DNA of 12,279 nt from Synergistaceae bacterium (GTDB taxonomy: Bacteria > Synergistota > Synergistia > Synergistales > Synergistaceae): NCBI GenBank assembly GCA_030539135.1, contig JAUNSQ010000023.1, positions 1 to 12,279 of the forward strand. The letters run 5' to 3'. The translations under genes and the position numbers were made by a program. How positions within the stretch are numbered: position 1 is the stretch's first letter; each line of letters begins with the position of its first letter. A model generated the notes under the pieces. The model had not been told where the DNA came from, did not search any database, and saw only the letters and a program-made list of their open reading frames with translations. This document shows, piece after piece, positions 8,201-12,279 of this stretch.

Positions 8201-8402
8201 CCCGATGCTCTTCGCGTCAGGCGCTGGCGCGGCCAGCCGTAAGGCCGTCGGCTCTTCGATATTCTACGGGATGATCGTCGCCACGGTCCTTGGAGTCCTG
8301 ATGATCCCAGCGCTCTACGTGATATTCCAGGGCGCGAGAGAAAAGGTCAGCGGCAGACGCGCGGCGAAAGCGGCGGCAAAAGAAGCCGCTGAGAAAGAAT
8401 AG
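5259..8402 (+). CDS. RND (HAE1/AcrB-type) multidrug efflux pump, inner-membrane subunit
   Basis: This is a proton-driven transporter of 1047 residues, full family length, that captures drugs from the periplasm or membrane and passes them to the channel. It starts FIKRPKFAMVISVLLTLAG (TM1), followed by the porter loop with IEQYPEVTPP and VKVQNRVREAEPQLP. The proton-relay aspartates lie in IGTVVDDAIIVVE at D408 and D409, matching AcrB D407/D408, and the relay lysine is in GLSAKNAILVVEF at about K934 (AcrB K940). The second half repeats the fold (SPTAFIPDEDQGA, then a second porter and TM7-12). The C-terminus is a basic, alanine-rich tail. AAGAGG at the end of the adaptor gene serves as ribosome binding site. 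I see no frameshift or missing key residue. The substrate range is not predictable, but HAE1 is clearer than metal-type HME. Confidence 0.97.
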   Translation: MFASFFIKRPKFAMVISVLLTLAGIICAFSLPIEQYPEVTPPVILVRANYRGAAAEVVANSLGAPLEEVVNGVDGMIYMNSTSGNDGSYTLEITFETGTNPDMALVKVQNRVREAEPQLPSEVKAEGITVKNSYSSELGFLALISPNGSRDNMFLTNYATSNIKNSLKRVAGMGDVEVYGSKYSIRVWLDPVRMSAMGLGISDVSAAIQSQNKQASIGSIGATPGNTDSPLIYSLTTRGRLGTVKEFEDIVVRTTEQGGLVTLKDISRIELGGETYNISGRMGTGPAAMISMKQAAGSNAINVMNSAKVVIDDLRKNLPEDTELVLGYDSTEFVMETIKEIIMTLLMTFLLVVLVCYVFLQDWRVTLIPVVAIPVSLLATFMGLAVLGYSINILSLFGLVLVIGTVVDDAIIVVERVQFLMERDGSTPEEATIQTMKDVTGPMAATTLVFLAIFVPVAFMGGITGQIYRQFAVTIAFAVVFSLIVAMTLSPAMCSLLLRKAHPATSGPLKWFNDKLKITTDKYVKASYWLARRTVVTVVLLVGILALSYGISKLSPTAFIPDEDQGAIFASVQLPEGATQVRTKALLDRIIPQIQQVKGVKLVMNLMGISIAGGRGENTGSIILPLDHWSQRKTPETSLNSIVENIRKIAASAPEAQINVFTPPAIMGLGISGGLDMRLQSTEDNDPEKLAMVLQNLLIKLNQAPEVLYAFSSYTANTPHLYLDIDRNKAEMLGVSVGNIFSTLQTYFGSAYINDINIGNQVNKVMIESEWKFRDKISSIGNIFVKGKAGNQVPVQSLTEIKQTLAPRSINRYNLYPSAAITIVMKQGFSTGQGIKRVEQIDDDFPAGYEYEWSGLTYQEQNASGQTAVLIAIALIFAYLFLVAQYESWTVPIPVILFLPIALLGALIGAWIMGLSVSIYVQLGILLLIGLSAKNAILVVEFAKEQHEENGLSIIDAATEALGERFRAVLMTAFTCVAGMLPMLFASGAGAASRKAVGSSIFYGMIVATVLGVLMIPALYVIFQGAREKVSGRRAAKAAAKEAAEKE

Positions 8403-8414
8403 AGGCGCGAGACG

Positions 8415-9887
8415 ATGAAGAAGATCATAACCTCGCTCACATTACTTATAACGATACTCGCCCTGTCGTCTGCGGCCTTCGCCGCGGACGCGGCGCCGGC
8501 CTCAAAGGACGCGGCGATAACCGACGGCAAGTGGACGGAGCTGGCAAGGAGATATCCGATACCGGCAGTCTCCGGCGACGTCGTCGACGCTCCGTCGGCG
8601 GAAGTCCTAGCGAGCTGGTGGAACATACTGAATGACGAGACATTGACAAAGCTCATAATGATGTCGCTGAACAACAACAGGGACCTTGTATCGGCGCGCG
8701 CCAAAGTCCAAGAGGCTCGCGCGTCGCTCGGCATCAATAAGGCGGCAGTTCTGCCATGGCTTGACGCCTCCGGCTACTGGGACAGAGGGCAGACCCCTGT
8801 CAACACAGGCGGGAGCGGCAGCATAGCCAACGTCTACCACCTTGGCGTCGACGCCTCGTGGGAGATAGACATATTCGGCGGACGCGCGACGACTATCAAA
8901 TCCGGCGTCGCGACGCTCCAAGCCCAGAACGCGGCTCTGCATTCGACATGGGTCTCGCTCTCGGCTGAGACCGCCATCAACTATCTGTCCCTCCGCACGC
9001 TCCAAGAGAGCCTCGCGATAGCGCGGGAAAACCTCGCGCTACAGAAGGACAGTCTTGAGATGGTACAGTCACGCTACAAGACGGGACTGACGGATATCCT
9101 CGCGCTCAATCAGGCGACATATATCTATGAGCAGACGAGGGCGTCCATACCGCCTATCGAGACGGGCATCGAGAACATGAAGAACAACCTCGCTATATTG
9201 ACCGGCGTCGTCCCCGGAAGCCTTGAGGAAATGCTCGCGGAGAAGAAGCCGATCCCGAAGGCTAAGGCCGTCAACCTCGTCGGCATACCGGCGAACGCTC
9301 TGCGCCGCAGGCCCGACATCTTCGCGGCTGAGCGTCAGCTTGCCGCCCAGATAGCCCGCACGAAGTCCGCGCGCGCCGACCTATGGCCAAAGTTCTACCT
9401 CGCCGGCTCGATCGGCACAGAGACGCTCGGCGCGGAAGACGCGCTCTTTACAGGCCCGCAGAAGGTATTCAGCTTCGGCCCGAGGATATCGTGGCCGATA
9501 TTCCACTGGGGCGCGATAAAGAACAACATCAGAGTTCAGGGCGCGCGTCAGGAGCAATACCTAGCGGCCTATGAGAAGACTGTCCTCTCCGCGGTCGGCG
9601 AAGTTCGCGACGCGATAACGGCGGAGATAAAAGAACACTCGCGCAACGAAGCGCTGAAGAACGGCGTCGAATCCGCTAAGGTAGCTTGGGCGGCCGCCAA
9701 TGAGAAATACAAGAACGGCCTCACGGACTACAACACCGTCATAGCCGCACAGCAGGCGCTCCTCCAGCTTTCGGAGGCCTACGCGAAGAGCGAGGGAGAG
9801 ATGACGTCAAACCTCGTTCGTCTCTTCAAGGCTCTCGGCGGAGGCTGGGAACCGCTTAGCGAAACGGCGCCCGCTCCCGGTAAATAA
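8415..9887 (+). CDS. Outer-membrane efflux channel, NodT/OprM family
   Basis: This outer-membrane factor of 490 residues forms the trimeric beta-barrel and periplasmic tunnel of the pump. Residues 1-23 are a signal peptide (MKK, hydrophobic core, AFA cut before AD). The mature protein has no cysteine at its start, so it is not lipidated as many OprM proteins are. The family duplication is visible: WWNILNDETLTKLIMMSLNNNRDL with the coil KVQEARASLGINKAAVLPWLDASG, and in the second half VGIPANALRRRPDIFAAERQL with IARTKSARADLWPKFYLAGSIG. Alpha-helical repeats end in YKTGLTDILALNQA and YKNGLTDYNTVIAAQQALL. The gene follows the pump by 12 bp with GAGG upstream and is closed by a strong terminator, so it is the last gene of the efflux operon. 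Confidence 0.95.
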   Translation: MKKIITSLTLLITILALSSAAFAADAAPASKDAAITDGKWTELARRYPIPAVSGDVVDAPSAEVLASWWNILNDETLTKLIMMSLNNNRDLVSARAKVQEARASLGINKAAVLPWLDASGYWDRGQTPVNTGGSGSIANVYHLGVDASWEIDIFGGRATTIKSGVATLQAQNAALHSTWVSLSAETAINYLSLRTLQESLAIARENLALQKDSLEMVQSRYKTGLTDILALNQATYIYEQTRASIPPIETGIENMKNNLAILTGVVPGSLEEMLAEKKPIPKAKAVNLVGIPANALRRRPDIFAAERQLAAQIARTKSARADLWPKFYLAGSIGTETLGAEDALFTGPQKVFSFGPRISWPIFHWGAIKNNIRVQGARQEQYLAAYEKTVLSAVGEVRDAITAEIKEHSRNEALKNGVESAKVAWAAANEKYKNGLTDYNTVIAAQQALLQLSEAYAKSEGEMTSNLVRLFKALGGGWEPLSETAPAPGK

Positions 9888-9918
9888 CGCGGGACGGCCA
9901 CAGTATTTTACTTGCAGA

Positions 9919-9950
9919 AGAAAGAGGCCGAAAAGCCTCTTTCTTTTTTT
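9919..9950 (+). terminator. Intrinsic terminator of the efflux operon
   Basis: AGAAAGAGGC (9919-9928) pairs perfectly with GCCTCTTTCT (9935-9944) around a 6-base loop, and six further T residues follow. It lies 31 bp after the channel gene stop and cleanly ends the four-gene unit. Confidence 0.93.
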
Positions 9951-9961
9951 ATCCTCTCTCG

Positions 9962-9991
9962 TTAGCGCGAATGCTGATAAAATAATATAAA
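9962..9991 (+). promoter_or_regulatory. Possible promoter of the PhzF-family gene
   Basis: TATAAA at 9986-9991 lies in an AT-rich stretch just after the terminator. TTAGCG at 9962-9967 could serve as a weak -35 with an 18-bp spacer. The position (24 bp before the start codon) fits, but the -35 match is poor. Confidence 0.3.
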
Positions 9992-10014
9992 TCTTATTTC
10001 GGCTGGTGATGAAA

Positions 10015-10896
10015 ATGAACTCATACAAGTATATGAAAATCGACGCTTTCACGTCTGAGAAGTCCCTCGGTAACCCGGCGGCGTGCCTCTATCTCAAAAA
10101 GGGGCAGTCGCTCGCGCCGGAGGAGATGCTTGCCGTTGCGAAGCAGCACAAGGGTTTCGTGATGGAGATGGTCTTCTGCTCGGACGTTACGGAGGACGGA
10201 TGCCGCCTCGTCTACTATTCCTCCGAGTGCGAGGTGGACTTTTGCGGGCACGGCACGGTCGCCTGCATGTACACGCTTATAAAGGACACGCCGGAGTTTC
10301 TCGGCAGACGCGAGATAACGATAGATACAAACAAAAAGGGCCGCCTCACGATATACAACGAGATACCTAAGCAAGACGCCATCTATATCACCGCGCCCGA
10401 CCCTGTCTTCATCGGCACATCGCTTGAGCGCGCCGAGATCGCTGGCGAGCTTGGCGTCAACGCCGCAGACATCTCGGAGGAGCGTCCAATAGACTTGATC
10501 GACGCGGGGCTTCGCACGCTCATCGTGCCCGTCGCGAAACTAGAAACAGAGATAAACATCTTCCCCGACGAACTCGGACTTAAAAACTTCTGCGAGGCGA
10601 ACGGGATAGACATCATCCTAGTCTACTCGACGGAGGTCTCGGATGGGAGAAACATAGCGCATACCCGAGTCTTCGCGCCGAAGTTCGGATACCTCGAAGA
10701 CCCCGCTACTGGCTCTGGCAACAGCGCGTTCGCGAACTACATGTTGAAAAATAAGATGTGGGATGGGACGTCGGCGTCCGTCGAGCAGGGCGGCTCCGAC
10801 AGGGCCTTCAACATCGTCAAGCTCTCGACGCGCGGCGGCAAGGTGCTCTTCGGCGGCGGAGCGACGACCAGGATACGCGGGGAATATTTTGTCTAG
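10015..10896 (+). CDS. PhzF-family isomerase/epimerase-fold protein
   Basis: This protein of 293 residues has the diaminopimelate-epimerase-like two-lobed fold of the PhzF family. Family marks are KIDAFTSEKSLGNPAACLYL at the N-terminus; VMEMVF, whose E51 aligns with the catalytic glutamate of PhzF; DFCGHGTVACMYTL with H79; and LEDPATGSGNSAFANYML with D229. The three catalytic-position residues are all present, so it is probably an active isomerase, but the substrate is unknown and phenazine genes are absent. Most genomic PhzF proteins have no proven role. The ATG at 10015 is chosen because the protein then begins like its relatives, with GGTGA just upstream; GTG 10006 and ATG 10009 would add a few residues. 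It is monocistronic, after the efflux terminator, and converges on lrp with overlapping stops. Confidence 0.9.
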   Translation: MNSYKYMKIDAFTSEKSLGNPAACLYLKKGQSLAPEEMLAVAKQHKGFVMEMVFCSDVTEDGCRLVYYSSECEVDFCGHGTVACMYTLIKDTPEFLGRREITIDTNKKGRLTIYNEIPKQDAIYITAPDPVFIGTSLERAEIAGELGVNAADISEERPIDLIDAGLRTLIVPVAKLETEINIFPDELGLKNFCEANGIDIILVYSTEVSDGRNIAHTRVFAPKFGYLEDPATGSGNSAFANYMLKNKMWDGTSASVEQGGSDRAFNIVKLSTRGGKVLFGGGATTRIRGEYFV

Positions 10897-11369
10897 CCGT
10901 TGTCTATTTGGCCGCACTCGCGCTTGACAAACATCGCGATCAGGTGCGTCCTCACGAAGCCGAAATTTCTGAGTCCGTCAAGGAAGTCGTGCATGCGCTC
11001 CTTGGTGTAGAACGCGGCCTCTATCAGAAAATCCAGCTCGCCGTAAATTTCCCAGAACCTTATGACCTCCGGCGTCGTCTTTAGAAATGGGATGAGCGAA
11101 TCGTTCGGTTTCCCGTCGAATTTATTGTCTAAATCGAATTTGAAATTTATCATCACGTGAAGGGTCCTGCCTATGGCGTCCGTGTTTATATCGACATGGT
11201 AGCCGCTGATTATGCCAGCCTCTTCCAAGCGCAGTATACGTTCGCGAACGGCGGGGCGCGTCATGCCTACAGCGTCCCCAATCTCTTTGTACGTAGCTCG
11301 GGCGTCCCTTTGCAGTTCGACGAGTATTCTCCAGTCCGTCGCGTCAAGTTCTATCTTTCTGTTCGGCAT
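10893..11369 (-). CDS. Lrp/AsnC-family transcriptional regulator
   Basis: This regulator of 158 residues is normal for the family. The first 60 residues are the AsnC-type helix-turn-helix: LDATDWRILVELQRDARATYKEIGDAVGMTRPAVRERILRLEEAGIISGY. A glycine-containing hinge (NTDAIGRTLHVMI) leads to the RAM effector domain (PFLKTTPEVIRFWEIYGELDFLIEA, then HDFLDGLRNFGFVRTHLI). Such proteins form octamers or hexadecamers and sense amino acids, often regulating amino-acid use. The ATG at 11369 has AAGGAG (then GAGGGG) just upstream. Its TAG overlaps the TAG of the convergent phzF-like gene. About 93 bp before its start lies a perfect palindrome shared with divergent small genes, a likely operator. It may regulate itself, those small genes, or phzF. 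The ligand is not evident. Confidence 0.94.
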   Translation of the reverse strand: MPNRKIELDATDWRILVELQRDARATYKEIGDAVGMTRPAVRERILRLEEAGIISGYHVDINTDAIGRTLHVMINFKFDLDNKFDGKPNDSLIPFLKTTPEVIRFWEIYGELDFLIEAAFYTKERMHDFLDGLRNFGFVRTHLIAMFVKRECGQIDNG

Positions 11370-11461
11370 AGCCCCTCACTCCTTCCACATAAGGATATTA
11401 ACCGTTTTCCGCCGGACGCACAATACGAAACGGCGAAAGCAAAACCATGTTTTTGCCTTAC

Positions 11462-11483
11462 TTTTGAAAAATCATTTTCAAAA
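11462..11483. promoter_or_regulatory. Perfect palindrome between lrp and the small genes, candidate Lrp operator
   Basis: TTTTGAAAA (11462-11470) and TTTTCAAAA (11475-11483) are exact reverse complements separated by ATCA. It lies about 93 bp from the lrp start and 72 bp from the 28-codon gene, roughly centred. AT-rich, A-tract dyads of this size suit Lrp/AsnC proteins. A TATAAA at 11503-11508 could be the -10 for the small genes, which would place the palindrome at or just upstream of the -35. Confidence 0.55.
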
Positions 11484-11555
11484 TCTCCTCCGCCGCGATA
11501 TTTATAAATTGTCTCCTTTTTGAGAAAATAACGCCACTTCAAGGAGGCGATACTA

Positions 11556-11642
11556 ATGTCTGAAAGAAAATTGGTAATCACACTGGATATATTCGGCGCG
11601 GCGCTCGTTACGGTATGCGGCTTCTGCCTGATAGCGGCGTAA
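11556..11642 (+). CDS. Single-helix membrane microprotein, 28 residues, with CxxC
   Basis: The gene is very short, but its ribosome binding site is the best in the window: AAGGAGG ends 8 bases before the ATG. The product is a charged start MSERK followed by one hydrophobic stretch from about residue 6 to the C-terminus (ending VTVCGFCLIAA), so it should insert as one transmembrane helix with the N-terminus inside. C21 and C24 form a CxxC near the far end of the helix. A second gene with its own Shine-Dalgarno starts 22 bases after the stop, suggesting a two-gene unit, divergent from lrp. I do not recognise a family. Small hydrophobic partners of transporters look similar, but no transporter is adjacent. 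Coding is supported by the binding site and composition only. Confidence 0.6.
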   Translation: MSERKLVITLDIFGAALVTVCGFCLIAA

Positions 11643-11664
11643 GCCGGCCATAGGAGATACGATA

Positions 11665-11883
11665 ATGAGCTGCGTGCCTTTCTGCATATGCGTGGACGAT
11701 AAGTGCCCGAACAACCCGATGAACCAGGACAAGGGATGCACTCCCTGCGTAGCGGAGTGTCTGGCCAAGAACGAAATACCCGTCTGCTTCTATCGCAAGC
11801 TGAAGCCCGATATGGACAGGAAGCAGGACTACACTTTCAAGGGATTTGCGAATTTCGTGCTGGATGAAAAATCAAGACGCTGA
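11665..11883 (+). CDS. Small cysteine-rich protein, 72 residues (DUF6485-like)
   Basis: The start is supported by AGGAGA 7 bases upstream. The first 41 residues hold eight cysteines (positions 3, 7, 9, 14, 25, 28, 32 and 41), including CxC and CxxC spacings and KGCTPCVAECLAKNEIPVCFY. A basic, aromatic tail without cysteine follows (YTFKGFANFVLDEKSRR). There is no signal peptide, so the protein is probably cytosolic and binds zinc or an iron-sulphur cluster. The layout recalls the DUF6485 family of short cysteine-rich proteins (CPN..., CxxC, ELP-CF), but this is from memory and approximate. It follows the 28-residue membrane protein by 22 bases and is closed by a hairpin, so the two are probably co-transcribed and may be controlled by the divergent Lrp. 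Its function is unknown. Confidence 0.75.
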   Translation: MSCVPFCICVDDKCPNNPMNQDKGCTPCVAECLAKNEIPVCFYRKLKPDMDRKQDYTFKGFANFVLDEKSRR

Positions 11884-11885
11884 AT

Positions 11886-11910
11886 GGGGGCATGACCGCA
11901 TCCCCCTGTT
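11886..11910 (+). terminator. Hairpin after the cysteine-rich gene, probable terminator
   Basis: ggggg (11886-11890) pairs with ccccc (11902-11906). After a bulged C, atg pairs with cat around an ACCG loop. The following TGTT is a poor U-tract, so termination may be partial. It begins 2 bases after the stop codon. Confidence 0.5.
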
Positions 11911-11945
11911 TGGATAAATTATAGATGTGAACCACCAGTGGCATG

Positions 11946-11971
11946 GCCCCTCGGATATCCGAGGGGCTTTT
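11946..11971. terminator. Palindromic hairpin with T-tract, probable terminator
   Basis: Bases 11946-11967 form a perfect 22-base palindrome (gcccctcgg-atat-ccgaggggc) followed by TTTT at 11968-11971. It is the better of two terminator-like hairpins after the cysteine-rich gene, and marks the left edge of the repeat-bearing gene-free end of the window. Confidence 0.75.
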
Positions 11972-11981
11972 GTCTATCTCA

Positions 11982-12005
11982 GCGCTTGCGTATGTTATGT
12001 GCTAG
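11982..12005. repeat. 24-bp repeat, copy 1
   Basis: The element gcgcttgcgtatgttatg, then T, then gctag recurs at 12060-12083 with one difference (T to C). Its ends (AGCGC...GYGCT) are themselves nearly complementary, so each copy can form a small hairpin. It looks like a dispersed intergenic element rather than part of a gene. Confidence 0.7.
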
Positions 12006-12059
12006 GCGGCAGGACAACGGGCGGGGGCAAGACCGATTTACGATCCTAGCCCCGTCGCC

Positions 12060-12083
12060 GCGCTTGCGTATGTTATGCGCTAG
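12060..12083. repeat. 24-bp repeat, copy 2
   Basis: This is the second copy, starting 78 bp after the first and identical at 23 of 24 positions. The 54-bp segment between copies can fold further (ggcg-gggg near 12022 with cccc-gt-cgcc at 12050-12059), so the whole 11982-12083 block is structured. Confidence 0.7.
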
Positions 12084-12180
12084 ATTTGACCCTAAGACCT
12101 TAACGACACTGGACGCCGCATTGAAAATCTGCGGCGAGACAATTAAGGGCAAAACCTTAGAGCCGCTTTACCCTCGATAG
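12084..12180 (+). other. Possible coding remnant in the gene-free right end
   Basis: A plus-strand frame ends with TAG at 12178-12180. The stretch after repeat copy 2 reads FDPKTLTTLDAALKICGETIKG and a short tail. The motif vaguely resembles the last helix of small helix-turn-helix antitoxins (NPTLxTLxxxLKAxG), but there is no start codon, ribosome binding site or helix-turn-helix upstream. It may be a decayed gene end or chance. Apart from this, the repeats and the hairpins, I see nothing in 11884-12279. Confidence 0.2.
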
Positions 12181-12197
12181 GTTCATTCTTCAAGGGT

Positions 12198-12225
12198 GAC
12201 AGGCGGGGTTTTATCCACGCCCGTC
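12198..12225. other. Imperfect hairpin in the gene-free right end
   Basis: gac-ggcg-gg (12198-12208) pairs with cc-cgcc-gtc (12215-12225) around TTTTAT, with two single mismatches (A-C and G-A). No T-tract follows. Its role is unknown. Confidence 0.35.
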
Positions 12226-12279
12226 ATTGATCTTATCTTTGTCATGCCGCAGTGGTTCTATCTCTTGTCTGGCCGCAGT

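Noticed and set aside
11438..11456. GCAAAA...TTTTGC inverted repeat near lrp
   Set aside because: It is a short A/T-tract pairing with a weak stem. The nearby 9-4-9 dyad is much better supported as an operator.
11982..12083. Repeat pair considered as a CRISPR array
   Set aside because: There are only two copies, the 54-bp intervening segment is itself structured and longer than typical spacers, and there are no cas genes.
12246..12279. GCCGCAGT occurring twice with a 26-bp period at the window end
   Set aside because: It is only 8 bp and the second copy is cut by the window edge, so a repeat unit cannot be judged.

Overview
The window looks like a chromosome segment of a diderm (Gram-negative) anaerobe. 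My best guess is a member of the Synergistota (Cloacibacillus/Synergistes type). The reasons are the gene style (AEC carriers, PhzF and Lrp proteins of amino-acid users, a GAF sensor fragment), the moderately high GC with frequent ATA and AGG codons, and a complete RND tripartite pump that needs an outer membrane. The assignment rests on general resemblance, not on a search.

Layout. Bases 1 to about 815 are decayed sequence: a C-terminal GAF-domain remnant (+) runs head-on into a fragment of the specificity region of an Eco57I/TaqI-like restriction-modification protein (-). A strong terminator at 829-869 closes off a LysR-type regulator (881-1780, -). This regulator is divergent from an AEC-family permease (2031-2978, +). 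The 250 bp between them is AT-rich near lysR, has three TATCATAT-like iterations, and holds a 17-codon leader-like ORF followed by a stable hairpin. A terminator (3039-3067) follows the permease.

The centre is an efflux locus: a TetR/AcrR-type repressor (3237-3875), a membrane-fusion adaptor (3951-5255), an HAE1-type RND pump (5259-8402) and a NodT/OprM-type outer-membrane channel (8415-9887), ended by a clear intrinsic terminator (9919-9950). The repressor's promoter carries a palindrome, TACATAC-N6-GTATGTA, exactly between its -35 and -10. No second copy precedes the adaptor, so the repressor and pump are probably one autoregulated transcription unit.

The right part holds a PhzF-family epimerase/isomerase-fold protein (10015-10896, +). 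It converges on an Lrp/AsnC regulator (10893-11369, -), and the two stop codons share a CTAG. Upstream of lrp, a perfect TTTTGAAAA-N4-TTTTCAAAA operator-like palindrome sits between it and two divergent small genes: a 28-residue single-helix membrane microprotein with a CxxC (11556-11642) and a 72-residue protein with eight cysteines (11665-11883). The last ~396 bases contain no convincing gene. They hold two hairpin terminators, a 24-bp element repeated with a 78-bp period, a possible coding remnant and an imperfect hairpin.

I see no tRNA, rRNA, CRISPR array, transposase gene or origin. The best candidates for something undescribed are the lrp-linked small-protein pair and the leader ORF/hairpin before the AEC permease. 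The rest is recognisable accessory or regulatory biology.
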